This document shows, in pieces, positions 53,486 to 62,790 of a stretch of 64,000 bases of DNA. The notes beneath the pieces are model-generated. The model worked only from the letters and a program-made list of their open reading frames with translations. It was not told where the DNA came from and did no database searches. Location of the stretch: contig CAYOCP010000023.1 in assembly GCA_964402505.1 (NCBI GenBank), positions 1-64,000 on the forward strand, given 5' to 3'. The first letter of the stretch is position 1, and the number at the start of each line of letters is the position of its first letter. The DNA is from SLRI01 sp964402505. Its GTDB lineage: Bacteria; Pseudomonadota; Alphaproteobacteria; Geminicoccales; Geminicoccaceae. Made by a program: the position numbers and the translations under genes.

Positions 53486-54661
53486 TCAGCTATAGGGGTC
53501 CGCCGCGTCGCGAAGGCCGTCACCGAGAAAGTTGAAGGCGAGGACGACGATGATGACCGGCACGACCGGCAGCATCAGCCACGGATAGATGGCGACGACG
53601 TTGACGTTCTGGGCGTCGTTGAGGAGCACGCCCCAGCTCGTCATCGGCGCGCGCACGCCGAGACCGAGGAAGGAGAGTGCCGTCTCGCCGAGGATCATGC
53701 TCGGGATCGAGAGCGTCGCCGACGCGATCAGGTGGCTCATGAAGGACGGCACCAGATGCCGGCCGATGATCCGCCGCGGCTTCGCACCCAAAAGCAGCGC
53801 CGCCTGGGCGAACTCCTCCTCGCGTAGCGCCAGGACCTTCGAGCGCACGGCGCGGGCGAGGCCGGTCCAGTCCACGAGACCGAGAATGAGCGTGATGCCG
53901 AAATAGACCCAGATGGGCGGCCAGGTCGGCGGCAGGGCCGCCGAGAGGGCAAGCCAGAGCGGGATCATCGGAAAGCTCCGGATCACCTCGATCAGGCGCT
54001 GCACCAGATTGTCGATCCAGCCGCCGTAATAGCCGGAGATGCCGCCGAGCACGATGCCGAGCGCAAAGCTGATGGCGATGCCGACGAGCCCGACGGTCAG
54101 GGACACGCGAGCGCCGTAGAGGATGCGCGAGAACATGTCGCGACCAAGCCGGTCGGTGCCGAGAAGAAAAAGCGTCCCCTTCTCCGCCGGGCAGACCAGA
54201 TGGAAATCGCCGGGCCACCGCCCCCAGAACTTGTAGGCGTCGCCGCTGCAGAAGAAACGCAACGGCTGCACACGGCTTCGATCCGGCTCGTAGACCCGCT
54301 TCAGCGTCGTCATGTCGAGGGTCATCTGGTAGCCGTAAGTGAAGGGACCGACGAGCCGCCCCTCGTGGAAGAGGTGGATTGGCTGAGGCGGTGCCAGGAT
54401 GTGCTGCGGGTCGCGGGTCTGCGCATCATAAGGCGCCAGCACCTCGGCGATCACGACGATCACGTAGAAAAGCGCCAGCACCCAAAGCGAGAAAACCGCT
54501 ACCTTGTGCCGCTTGAAGCGCCACCACATCAGCTTCCACTGTGACGCGGTGTAGTAGCGCTCCTGCTCCGGTGTCAGCGGAGGCTCGCGATGCACAGCCC
54601 AGGGTTCGGGATCGACCCAATGCTCCCGATTGCCGGCGGAGGTCGGGTCCTTGCTGGCCAT
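53486..54661 (-). CDS. Oligopeptide-type ABC permease with long periplasmic insertion (OppC-like)
   Basis: This is a 391-aa permease, longer than the usual 300. After a hydrophilic N terminus and the first helix (VAVFSLWVLALFYVIVVIAE) there is a ~110-residue insertion (DPQHILAPPQPIHLFHEG onward). The core then begins LGTDRLGRDMFSRILYGAR. The EAA region and GETALSFLGLGVRAPMTSWG are typical of OppC. It overlaps the upstream permease by one base (TGATG). No ATPase or binding-protein genes are adjacent. Confidence 0.85.
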   Translation of the reverse strand: MASKDPTSAGNREHWVDPEPWAVHREPPLTPEQERYYTASQWKLMWWRFKRHKVAVFSLWVLALFYVIVVIAEVLAPYDAQTRDPQHILAPPQPIHLFHEGRLVGPFTYGYQMTLDMTTLKRVYEPDRSRVQPLRFFCSGDAYKFWGRWPGDFHLVCPAEKGTLFLLGTDRLGRDMFSRILYGARVSLTVGLVGIAISFALGIVLGGISGYYGGWIDNLVQRLIEVIRSFPMIPLWLALSAALPPTWPPIWVYFGITLILGLVDWTGLARAVRSKVLALREEEFAQAALLLGAKPRRIIGRHLVPSFMSHLIASATLSIPSMILGETALSFLGLGVRAPMTSWGVLLNDAQNVNVVAIYPWLMLPVVPVIIVVLAFNFLGDGLRDAADPYS

Positions 54662-55659
54662 CAGCGGGCCTGCCCGCCGCTGAAGCGGATGCGCGGATCG
54701 AGCCAGGCGAGCAGAAGGTCCGAGATCAGGACGCCGATCACCACGAGGAAAGCCTCGAGCATCAGAAAGCTGCCGGCGAGATACATGTCCTGGGCCTGGA
54801 GCGCGCGGACCAGCACGGGCCCCGTCGTCGGCAGGCTGAGCACGACGGCGACGAGGGCCGAGCCGGAGATGAGGTCCGGCAGAAGATTGCCGATGTCGGC
54901 GATGAAGGGATTGAGCGACATCCGCAAAGGATACTTGAGCAAGGCACGGCCCGGCGGCAGGCCCTTGGCCTTGGCGGTGATGACGTAGGGCTTCTGCAGC
55001 TCGTCCATGAGGTTGGCGCGCAGCCGGCGGATCATGCCGGCGGTGCCGCTGGTGCCGATGATGATCACCGGAATCCAGAGATGCTGCAGGACCGAGACGA
55101 ACTTCCCCCAGCTCATCGGCTGGTCGAGATAGACAGGATCGACGAGGCCACCGATCGAGGTGCCGAACCAGACATTGGCGAGATAAAGCATGACCAGCGC
55201 CAGGAGGAAGTTCGGCGTGGCGAGCCCGAGAAAGCCCAAAAGGGTCAGGCCGTGATCGCCCCAACTGTACTTGTGGGTGGCGGAGTAGATGGCGATCGGA
55301 AAGGCGACGATCCAGGTGAAGATCACGGTGGCGAGCGAGATCACCATGGTGAGGAAGATCTTGTCGCCGATCACCTCGGTCACCGGCCGGTCGTACTCGA
55401 AGGACCAGCCGAGATCGCCGTGCAGGAGGCCCCAGGCCCAGTTCAGGTACTGTTGCCAGAGCGGCCGGTCGAGACCGTAGAGCTCGCGCAGATACTCGAT
55501 GCGCTCGGTCTGCACGCCCTCGCCTTGCGACTGGAGCTCGCTGATCTGCGCGGAAAGGAAATCACCTGGCGGCAGCTGGATGATGATGAAGGTGACCACG
55601 CTGATGGCGATCACCGTCGGGATCATCATGACCAACCGATGCAGCACGTAGCGGAGCAC
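54661..55659 (-). CDS. Oligopeptide-type ABC permease (OppB-like)
   Basis: The protein has 332 aa from the GTG at 55659, with AGGGAGGAGCC directly upstream. OppB features are FIIIQLPPGDFLSAQISEL near the start, a helical core beginning HGDLGWSFEYDRPVTEVIGD, the EAA loop (ITAKAKGLPPGRALLKYPLR) and SGSALVAVVLSLPTTGPVLV. It pairs with the following OppC-like gene. The two stand alone downstream of the DNA polymerase delta gene. Confidence 0.85.
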   Translation of the reverse strand: MLRYVLHRLVMMIPTVIAISVVTFIIIQLPPGDFLSAQISELQSQGEGVQTERIEYLRELYGLDRPLWQQYLNWAWGLLHGDLGWSFEYDRPVTEVIGDKIFLTMVISLATVIFTWIVAFPIAIYSATHKYSWGDHGLTLLGFLGLATPNFLLALVMLYLANVWFGTSIGGLVDPVYLDQPMSWGKFVSVLQHLWIPVIIIGTSGTAGMIRRLRANLMDELQKPYVITAKAKGLPPGRALLKYPLRMSLNPFIADIGNLLPDLISGSALVAVVLSLPTTGPVLVRALQAQDMYLAGSFLMLEAFLVVIGVLISDLLLAWLDPRIRFSGGQAR

Positions 55660-55743
55660 GGCTCCTCCCTGTCGATGCCGGGAGTTTAGCGCCTGAGGCT
55701 GCTCCGACCAGCGGTAAAAGGCCCGCTTGGGCTCGAGCCTGCG

Positions 55744-56766
55744 TCATCGCGGCACCGTCGCGATCTCCTGGATCAGCCGTCGCACGAGGAGCCGGTCCGG
55801 CGCGCGCGCCCGCTTGGACCTACGCTCAGCCTCGAGCGTCCGGGCCAGAGCCGCCTCGAGCCCGGCCGGCGGCCAGGTCGCCAGCGCCCGCTGCATCGGC
55901 ACCCTCTGCCTGAAATGCACCGACGGCTTCAGGCCCTGCACCACGGCCTCGGCCGTCTCGCCGAGACCCACCCGCACCGCCAGCGGCAGGAGGCGCAGCA
56001 GGGTGACAGCCAAAGCGCGGATCAGCCGCACCGGCATCTGCCCCTCGTTGAGCAGGCGATCGAGGATCGCCGCCGCCTCGTCCGGCTGGCGGGCGAGGCA
56101 TGCCCAGATCATGGCATCGACGGCGAGCGCCGAGCTGTCGCCGACCACCGCCGCCGCCTCGTCCAGGGTGATCCGTGCCGCCCGCTCGTCCCCCTTGTAG
56201 AGGGCGAGCTTCTTAATCTCGGCGCGGGTCAGCTCCCGATTGGCGCCCAGATGCTCGACCAGATAGGCCATGGCCCCCGGCTCGGCGGCGAGGCCGAGCT
56301 CGCGCAGTTGAGCGCGGATCAGAGACTCGAGACCCGCCCCCTCGACCCTGTAGCAGGCGATGGCGGCCGCCGCCGCGTCCTTCTCGGCCAGCCGGCGCAA
56401 CGCCGAGGCCGTGCCGAGCTCGCCCGCCTCGACGATCACGAGGGCCGCGTGACCACGCTGCCCGACAAGGCCGGAGAGGGGTTTGGCCAAGGCATCGGTC
56501 GCCTGACGGATGAGCACGATGCGCCGCCCGCCGACCAGCGACAGCGCCTCCGCCTCCTCGTAGAGGAGCCCGGGAGTCGCGGCCACCCGCTCCGCCTCGA
56601 GCTCGACCAGCCGAAACGGATCGTCCGCCGCACCCAGCACGGCCTCGACCAGGAGCCGCCGGCGATCGGCGACGAGGCCCTGGTCGGGACCGTAGAGCAG
56701 AATCAAGCCGGTGGCCGGATCGGGCCGCCGGCAGAAGCCGTCGGCCGCCGCCGGCTGCACCTTCAT
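55744..56766 (-). CDS. holA: DNA polymerase III delta subunit
   Basis: This is a 340-aa clamp-loader subunit. The N-terminal AAA+ fold begins LILLYGPDQGLVADRRRLLV without a functional P-loop, as in HolA. The middle has YLVEHLGANRELTRAEIKKL near residue 165, a conserved HolA stretch, and the C terminus is helical. It loads the sliding clamp at the replisome. The start overlaps the lptE stop (ATGA). Confidence 0.88.
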   Translation of the reverse strand: MKVQPAAADGFCRRPDPATGLILLYGPDQGLVADRRRLLVEAVLGAADDPFRLVELEAERVAATPGLLYEEAEALSLVGGRRIVLIRQATDALAKPLSGLVGQRGHAALVIVEAGELGTASALRRLAEKDAAAAAIACYRVEGAGLESLIRAQLRELGLAAEPGAMAYLVEHLGANRELTRAEIKKLALYKGDERAARITLDEAAAVVGDSSALAVDAMIWACLARQPDEAAAILDRLLNEGQMPVRLIRALAVTLLRLLPLAVRVGLGETAEAVVQGLKPSVHFRQRVPMQRALATWPPAGLEAALARTLEAERRSKRARAPDRLLVRRLIQEIATVPR

Positions 56767-57326
56767 GCGGCACCATCCTGGAAGTGCAGCGTCAAAAGGG
56801 TGCGAATGCCGCGGCTGAGCTCGGTCGCCGCCCGCCGTTCGGCATCCTGCTCCGCCATCAGCGTCGCGAAGGGATCGCTCACCACATTATAGCTGGCGAC
56901 CCGGCGAAGCGCCGAACGGTACGCCGGCTCGCCCTCCGCCTCGACACCGGCCGGCGCCGGGCCGCCCGCCTCGAGGCTGGTCAGCGCGAAGAACGCGGCG
57001 AGGGTCAGATCGAAGCGCGTGATGGTCTCGTCGAGCTGGATCGCCAAGGCCGTCTCGGTGCGGCGCAGCTCGAGGGTGAGCCGGTAGCGGCTCTGGACGG
57101 TCATGCCCGACGGATTGAGGTCGTCGAGCAGCCGGTTCTTGAGAAGCTGGCCGACCCGCGTGTCCGGCGTGACGACCTCGATCGAGGCGAGCTCGGCCGC
57201 CACCTCGCCGCCCGGCGCCCCGCCATAGAGCGGGCGAAAGCCGCAAGCCCCGGCCGCGACCGGCAGAAGCGCGGCGAGCCCGAGGCCGAAGCAGCGTCGG
57301 CGGGAAAAAGGCTCAGACCACGACAT
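56763..57326 (-). CDS. lptE: LPS assembly lipoprotein LptE
   Basis: This is a 187-aa lipoprotein. The signal peptide ends in a lipobox (VAAGACGF, Cys28) preceded by an arginine-rich start. The mature part begins FRPLYGGAPGGEVAAELASI and contains a beta-rich LptE core. It anchors LptD in the outer membrane during LPS export. It overlaps leuS upstream by 14 bp and holA downstream, an order conserved in alphaproteobacteria. Confidence 0.85.
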   Translation of the reverse strand: MSWSEPFSRRRCFGLGLAALLPVAAGACGFRPLYGGAPGGEVAAELASIEVVTPDTRVGQLLKNRLLDDLNPSGMTVQSRYRLTLELRRTETALAIQLDETITRFDLTLAAFFALTSLEAGGPAPAGVEAEGEPAYRSALRRVASYNVVSDPFATLMAEQDAERRAATELSRGIRTLLTLHFQDGAA

Positions 57327-59877
57327 TCACGATCCGGTCGGGGACGACGACGACCCGGCGCACCGGCTGGCCGTCGATCGCCCGCTTGACCGCCTCGTCG
57401 GCGAGAGCCGCCGCTTCCACCGTGGTCTTGTCGCTGCCGGCCGGAATGGCGATCGCCGCCCGCTTCTTGCCGTTGACCTGGACCGCGATGGTCACGCTCG
57501 CCGCGGCGAGCCAGGCCGGATCCGCCACGGGCCAGGGCGTGTCGGCGAGGATGACCTTCTTGCCGAGACGCTGCCAGAGCTCCTCGGCGAGGTGTGGCAG
57601 CATCGGGCCGATCAGCAGGACCAGGACCTCCAGGGCCTCGCGCAGCACATGCCGGTCGTCCTCGCCCGCGACCTCGAACACCTCGATCGCGTTGGAGAGC
57701 TCGCGCACCAGGGCAACCGCCTTGTTGAAATGGAGGCGGTCGATCTCGGTCGTGACGTTCGCGATGCTGCGATGGGTGAGCCGCTTCAGCTCGCGCCCCG
57801 CCTCGTTCTCGGGATCGCCCGCGGCACCGCCCGCCGCCGGCAGCTCCAGGCGACGCTCGTCGACCAGCCGCCAGAGACGGTTGATGTAGCGCCAGGCACC
57901 GTCGATGCCCTGGTCGGTCCATTCGAGATCGCGTTCGGGGGGGCTGTCGGAGAGCATGAAGAGGCGCGCGGTGTCGGCGCCATAGGCCTCGATGATGATT
58001 GTGGGATCGACGGTGTTGCGCTTGGACTTGCTCATCTTCTCGACCCGGCCGACGCTGACCGGACGCCCGCCCTCGGCCGTGACGAGCGCGCCCGAGGCAT
58101 CCTTCGTCACCTCGTCGGGCTGGAGCCACCGGCCGTCCGGGCCGCGATAGGTCTGGTGAGTGACCATGCCTTGCGTGAAGAGGCCGGCGAACGGCTCGTC
58201 GAGGTCGAGATGGCCGCAGGCCGACATGGCGCGGGTGAAGAAGCGGGAATAGAGCAGATGCAGCACCGCATGCTCGACGCCCCCGATATACTGGTCGACC
58301 GGCAGCCAGTAATCGACCGCCGCGCGATCGAACGGACCGTCCTCCTTCCGCGGCGAGCAGAACCGGGCGAAATACCAGGAGCTCTCGACGAAGGTGTCGA
58401 AGGTGTCGGTCTCGCGCACCGCCCGCCGACCGTCCGGCAAGGTGACGTGCTTCCAGGTCGGGTGCCGGTCGAGCGGGTTGCCGGGAGCCGAGAAATCGAC
58501 GTCCTCCGGCAGCCGCACCGGCAGCTCCTCGCGCGGCACCGGCACCATCTCGCCGTCCTCGGTGTAGAGCACGGGGATCGGGCAGCCCCAGTAGCGCTGG
58601 CGCGACACGCCCCAGTCGCGCAGCCGCCACGTCACCTGCCGCTCGCCCGTCCCCTTCGCCTCGAGATGCTCGATGATGCGTCGCTTGGCATCGGCCACGG
58701 CGAGCCCGTCGAGGAGGCCGGAGTTGAAGATCGTGCCGTCGCCGGTATAGGCCTCGTCGCCAATCGCGAAGGTCGCCGCGTCGGCGCCCTCCGGCAGCAC
58801 CACCGGGGTCACGGGCCGGCCGTGCTTGCGCGCGAACTCGAGATCGCGCTGATCGTGCGCGGGACAACCGAAGACGGCGCCGGTGCCGTAGCCCATCAGC
58901 ACGAAATTGGCGACATAGACGGGAAGATCCGGCGTGGCGCCCAGGGGATGGCGGCAGCGAAGGCCCGTGTCGAAGCCCTTCTTCTCCGCCCGCTCCATCG
59001 CCTCCTCCGAGGTGCCGAGCTTCAGGCATTCGTCGATGAAGGCCCGGAGCGCCGGGTCGGTCGAGGCCTGCTCCTGGGCGAGCGGATGATCCGGGGCGAT
59101 CGCCATGAAGGAGGCCCCCCAGAGCGTGTCCGGGCGGGTGGTGAAGACGGTGAGCGCGTCGTCCCGGCCCTGGATCGGGAAGTGCACCAGCGCCCCTTCC
59201 GAGCGGCCGAGCCAATTGGTCTGCATCAGCCGGACCTTCTCCGGCCAGCGCTCGAGGCCGTCCAGGGCGGCGAGCAGCTCGTCGGCGAAGGCGGTGATGC
59301 GGAAGACCCACTGGTCGAGCTTGCGACGCTCGATCTCCGCGCCGGAACGCCAGCCGCGGCCGTCGATCACCTGCTCGTTGGCGAGGACCGTGCGATCGAC
59401 CGGATCCCAGTTGACCCAGCTCTCCTTGCGGTAGACGAGCCCGCGCTCGAGCATGTCGAGGAACATCGATTGCTCGTGCCGGTAGTAATCGACATCGCAG
59501 GTCGCGAGCTCGCGCGACCAGTCGAGCGCCAGCCCCATCTGCTTGAACTGGCTGCGCATCTCGGCGATGTTCGCGTAGGTCCACACACCGGGGTGAACAC
59601 CCTTCTGCATGGCCGCGTTCTCGGCCGGCAGGCCGAAGGCGTCCCAGCCCATCGGGTGCAGGACGTTGTAGCCCTGAGCCCGGCGGGCGCGCGCCACCAC
59701 GTCGCCCATGGTGTAGTTGCGCACATGCCCCATGTGGATGCGGCCCGAGGGGTAGGGGAACATCTCGAGCACGTAATATTTCGGCTTCGTCGGGTCGACC
59801 ACGACCTCGAACGACCGCCGCTCGTCCCAGACCTGCTGCCACTTGCGTTCGGTGGCACGAAACGGGTAGCGCGACAT
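57313..59877 (-). CDS. leuS: Leucyl-tRNA synthetase
   Basis: This is an 854-aa class I aminoacyl-tRNA synthetase. The HIGH-type motif is FPYPSGRIHMGHVRNYT near residue 40 and the KMSKS motif is VEKMSKSKRNTVDP near residue 615. The CP1 editing domain has TTRPDTLWGASFMAIAPDHP with the threonine-rich pocket. The C-terminal anticodon and tail domains are complete. It charges tRNA-Leu and precedes lptE-holA. Confidence 0.97.
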   Translation of the reverse strand: MSRYPFRATERKWQQVWDERRSFEVVVDPTKPKYYVLEMFPYPSGRIHMGHVRNYTMGDVVARARRAQGYNVLHPMGWDAFGLPAENAAMQKGVHPGVWTYANIAEMRSQFKQMGLALDWSRELATCDVDYYRHEQSMFLDMLERGLVYRKESWVNWDPVDRTVLANEQVIDGRGWRSGAEIERRKLDQWVFRITAFADELLAALDGLERWPEKVRLMQTNWLGRSEGALVHFPIQGRDDALTVFTTRPDTLWGASFMAIAPDHPLAQEQASTDPALRAFIDECLKLGTSEEAMERAEKKGFDTGLRCRHPLGATPDLPVYVANFVLMGYGTGAVFGCPAHDQRDLEFARKHGRPVTPVVLPEGADAATFAIGDEAYTGDGTIFNSGLLDGLAVADAKRRIIEHLEAKGTGERQVTWRLRDWGVSRQRYWGCPIPVLYTEDGEMVPVPREELPVRLPEDVDFSAPGNPLDRHPTWKHVTLPDGRRAVRETDTFDTFVESSWYFARFCSPRKEDGPFDRAAVDYWLPVDQYIGGVEHAVLHLLYSRFFTRAMSACGHLDLDEPFAGLFTQGMVTHQTYRGPDGRWLQPDEVTKDASGALVTAEGGRPVSVGRVEKMSKSKRNTVDPTIIIEAYGADTARLFMLSDSPPERDLEWTDQGIDGAWRYINRLWRLVDERRLELPAAGGAAGDPENEAGRELKRLTHRSIANVTTEIDRLHFNKAVALVRELSNAIEVFEVAGEDDRHVLREALEVLVLLIGPMLPHLAEELWQRLGKKVILADTPWPVADPAWLAAASVTIAVQVNGKKRAAIAIPAGSDKTTVEAAALADEAVKRAIDGQPVRRVVVVPDRIVNVVV

Positions 59878-59945
59878 CGATGGCCTCGTGATCGAGAAGG
59901 GGACGACGCCCGATCGGGCGCTGGAGAAAAGCCCGGGCAGCCGGC

Positions 59946-60500
59946 TCAGCCGGCCGCCGCCGAGGCGATGCGGAGCTCGCGCGCGCGGGTGAGGATGTGG
60001 TCCTCGATCTCGCGCGCCGTCGCCGGGTCGGCCGGAGCGTCGAGCCAGTCGCCAGCGGCGTCACGCTGCTGGCGGAACACCGACACCGAGACCGAATCGG
60101 CGCGCAGCGCCGCGTCGCGTATCTGCACGTGCAGCTTGACCCGCTCGCCGGGTGTGGAGGCCGGCTGGAACCAGTCGGTGATGATGAGCCCGCCGAACGG
60201 GTCGGCCGAAGCCAGCGGCATGAAATTGATGGTGTCCAGCGTCGCCTCCCAGAGGAATGCGTTGACCCCGATCCCGCCGCCGACGCCCTCGCCGGGTGCG
60301 CGGCTGCGGCCGGTGCCGAAGGAGAGCAGCGGGCCCTCGCCCAGGATCGTGCCGAACCGCTCCCGGTCACGCTGATCGCGGGCCGTGCCGGGCTGGGATG
60401 GGGGTGGCGGCGTCGTCTCGACCCCCTCGCAGGCGGTGAACGCGAGCAGCGAAAGGAGAATCAGCCAACGGCCTCGCCGGACCACGGAATGCTGGGTCAT
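59946..60500 (-). CDS. DUF3576 outer-membrane-type lipoprotein
   Basis: The protein has 184 aa from the ATG at 60500; an in-frame ATG at 60518 is equally near. The signal peptide ends at a lipobox (LLAFTACEG, Cys24). The mature domain contains GGGIGVNAFLWEATLDTINF and FGGLIITDWFQPASTPGERV, landmarks of DUF3576. The function is unknown, but the gene is regularly found next to leuS in alphaproteobacteria. Leader to leuS is 68 bp. Confidence 0.82.
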   Translation of the reverse strand: MTQHSVVRRGRWLILLSLLAFTACEGVETTPPPPSQPGTARDQRDRERFGTILGEGPLLSFGTGRSRAPGEGVGGGIGVNAFLWEATLDTINFMPLASADPFGGLIITDWFQPASTPGERVKLHVQIRDAALRADSVSVSVFRQQRDAAGDWLDAPADPATAREIEDHILTRARELRIASAAAG

Positions 60501-60638
60501 GGATTTGCGGGTTTCCATCGTCTCAGGGGGCATCGATGCCGCGCCGGCATCTCTTACCACGCCCGCACGACAAGACCAGACCTCTTGGATCTGACCCCCG
60601 CGCAGCCAGGAGCCTCGCGGCATCTCCGGCCGCTTCGC

Positions 60639-61316
60639 TCAGAAGTTCAGGCGGAGTCCCACCCGACCGACGGTCATGGGCTCGCTCGCGAGGCTGTCGC
60701 TGACGGCCACATCGCCCTCGAGCGTCAGCCACGACCAGGCCGCGACATCGGTGCTGAACATCAGCACATCGCCCGATGGGCCGGTCGCGCGCGGAACGTG
60801 GCCGTACACCAGGCGCGCGCTCATCGGCCCGTAGCCCACCCCGGCGGCGAAAACATCCGCCGACTCGCCCATGAGATTGGCGCGGCCGAAGCTGCCGCTG
60901 AGCTGCCAGTCGCTGATGTCGAAGGCCCCACCCAGCGCCAGCCCGTGGCTGGCGTCGGTCGAGGGCTCGACCAGACCCATGGCATCGAGCCGCAACTGGT
61001 CCGTGTAGCCGTCGCGGACCCCGAGGGTGAGCGACAGGGGCCGGCCCGCGACGTCGTCGTCGGAGGAAGGGGAAGCGGAGGGATTGATGAGCGAGCCGAT
61101 CGCCCGCGGCGTGAAGTCGAAGGTCAGCCCGGCGACCGAGGGAGCCGCCCCGGCCCGCGCCTCCGCACCCTGACCGGCCTGCAGCGCATCAGGCTGCGCC
61201 ACGCCATAGCCGCCCGCCACCAGCTCCATCGACAGGGCGGGCCCGCCGGACAGGAGTCCGACGAGCGAGCAGACCGCCAGCATCGGCAGGGCATCGAAAC
61301 CAGGATGTCGCATCAT
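60639..61316 (-). CDS. Exported protein, probable outer-membrane beta-barrel
   Basis: The protein has 225 aa from the ATG at 61316, with GGAG upstream. A signal peptide (MLAVCSLVGLLSGGPALS) is followed by beta-strand-rich sequence with alternating hydrophobic residues (LSLTLGVRDGYTDQLRLDAM) and a terminal phenylalanine (VGRVGLRLNF), the usual C-terminal signature for barrel insertion. I do not recognise a family. It shares direction with the porin but is separated from it by an intrinsic terminator. Confidence 0.65.
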   Translation of the reverse strand: MMRHPGFDALPMLAVCSLVGLLSGGPALSMELVAGGYGVAQPDALQAGQGAEARAGAAPSVAGLTFDFTPRAIGSLINPSASPSSDDDVAGRPLSLTLGVRDGYTDQLRLDAMGLVEPSTDASHGLALGGAFDISDWQLSGSFGRANLMGESADVFAAGVGYGPMSARLVYGHVPRATGPSGDVLMFSTDVAAWSWLTLEGDVAVSDSLASEPMTVGRVGLRLNF

Positions 61317-61488
61317 CAACTCCGGTCGCGCAGCAACCGCCATCATATAAGTCGCGGCGGGCTCACGCCGCAATAGAAACACGAGCCGCGGCATCCGATT
61401 GGATGCGTTTGTTGCAGGCGCGCCCGATTGCCCTCGACGCTTCCGTAACACCGGGACGATGACCGCGCAACACCGGCCTCGGCGGCCG

Positions 61489-61522
61489 AAAAAGAGAAAC
61501 GGCGGGCCGGAAGCCCGCCGTT
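61489..61522 (-). terminator. Intrinsic terminator downstream of the porin gene
   Basis: On the minus strand AACGGCGGGC and its complement GCCCGCCGTT pair over 10 bp around a 5-base loop (61498-61522). A T-rich stretch (TCTCTTTTT) follows. It lies about 25 bp past the porin stop and should separate the porin from the next gene. Confidence 0.85.
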
Positions 61523-61547
61523 CCTCACACCAGATTTACGTGGCCGA

Positions 61548-62576
61548 TCAGAAAGCCACCCGGACGCGGGCGACACCGGTCACACCGTCGTCGTCGCCGC
61601 CCTCGTCACGATCGAACCACGACACGTCGCCCTGCAGCGCCATGCCGGGCAGCAGGCCCATGCTGGCGCTGAGCACGAGGTTGTCGCCTTCGCCCTGGCC
61701 GGGACCGCCATTCACCACCTTGGCGTAGTTGATGGAGACATCGGCCGGCCCGAATCCCGCAGCCGCGCCGGCGGTGAAGCCGTTGACGTTGCCATTGGGA
61801 CCGTCGTTCTCACCCCAGTAGCTGCCGGCAACCTCGAAGCCGGCGAAGCCGACCGTCGCACCGAGGTTGTAGCTCTTGTAGTCGTCGTTGCCGTTGTTGC
61901 CGTTAGCAGTGCTGCCGACGGCGGAGGCGAGCAGATCGAGGCCGCCGAAGGCGCCCGAGTAGATCAGGCCGCCCTCGAACCAGTTGTCGTAATCGCTCTG
62001 GGCGTTGTCGGTCCGGGCGACGTTGTTGCCCTCGTCGTTGAAGTTCGGCGTGTAGCTGACGCCTACCGAGAAGCCGGCGATGGTCGGCGAGTAGTAGCGG
62101 GCCTTGGTGCTGTCGCCGGAGTTGAAGGGAGCGAACGGCACCGAGGCGACGACGCCCTGGCCGTCGACACCGCCCGTGCCGGCCGCGATCGTCTGGGCAC
62201 CGAGCTTCGAGTTGTCGACCACGCCGTCCTCGTTGCCGAGCCGGATGCCGCCGAAGCTGCCGTCGATGAAAATCCAGTTCTCGTCGATGTAGTTGCCGCC
62301 GCTGCCGCCCGGATCGGTCTCGAACTCGACGGTGAAGCCGTAGCGGATGCCGGTCTCGTCGTCGGTCTGCACGCCCTGAACGTGGATTTCCGTATCGGTG
62401 ACGAAGTCGAAGCTGGAGGCGCTCCGGCCGAGGGACTCCTTGTTGTCGCCCATGACGGCATTGAAGTTCATGAAGCCGTTGATGTTGACGTCGAACGCGG
62501 AGGCGGTCGACGGGACGGCGAGAGCAGCCGCACCCATGATGGCGGTCGTGCCCAGCAAAGCAGTACGCAAGTTCAT
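61548..62576 (-). CDS. Gram-negative porin
   Basis: The protein has 342 aa from the ATG at 62576, preceded by GAGGAG at a good distance. A signal peptide (ALLGTTAIMGAAALAVPSTA) ends at ASA before FDVNINGFMNF. The rest is a 16-strand-type barrel (IRYGFTVEFETDPGGSGGNY, WIFIDGSFGGIRLGNEDG) ending VARVRVAF. It is a general diffusion porin, rich in Asp and Asn. It has its own promoter region and terminator, consistent with high expression. Confidence 0.88.
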   Translation of the reverse strand: MNLRTALLGTTAIMGAAALAVPSTASAFDVNINGFMNFNAVMGDNKESLGRSASSFDFVTDTEIHVQGVQTDDETGIRYGFTVEFETDPGGSGGNYIDENWIFIDGSFGGIRLGNEDGVVDNSKLGAQTIAAGTGGVDGQGVVASVPFAPFNSGDSTKARYYSPTIAGFSVGVSYTPNFNDEGNNVARTDNAQSDYDNWFEGGLIYSGAFGGLDLLASAVGSTANGNNGNDDYKSYNLGATVGFAGFEVAGSYWGENDGPNGNVNGFTAGAAAGFGPADVSINYAKVVNGGPGQGEGDNLVLSASMGLLPGMALQGDVSWFDRDEGGDDDGVTGVARVRVAF

Positions 62577-62689
62577 CTTTTTTGTCTCCTCGTCATCCCA
62601 AAGTGGGATCGCCTTCGGGTTCATCTGGCGGCGCCGCCGATCGGCACCGCGGATGGGACGCTGAAGGCGCCCCGACATCCGGAGCCTGT

Positions 62690-62717
62690 GTTATTCATTG
62701 CGCCGAACACGAAGCAA
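62690..62717 (-). promoter_or_regulatory. Possible promoter of the porin gene
   Basis: On the minus strand, TTGCTT (62712-62717) and AATAAC (62690-62695) are 16 bp apart, about 115 bp upstream of the porin ATG. The match is modest and given with low confidence. Confidence 0.35.
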
Positions 62718-62762
62718 GCCGAAGGCATGGTGACATCAGCCATTGGGGTTTCACTGTGTCGG

Positions 62763-62788
62763 GCCTGCAACAAGCCTTTATTGCAGGC
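62763..62788. other. Stem-loop in the glycosyltransferase/porin spacer
   Basis: The inverted repeat GCCTGCAA / TTGCAGGC surrounds a 10-base loop (62771-62780). It begins 2 bp past the glycosyltransferase stop. No T-run follows on the minus strand, so a terminator role is uncertain. Confidence 0.4.
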
Positions 62789-62790
62789 GT

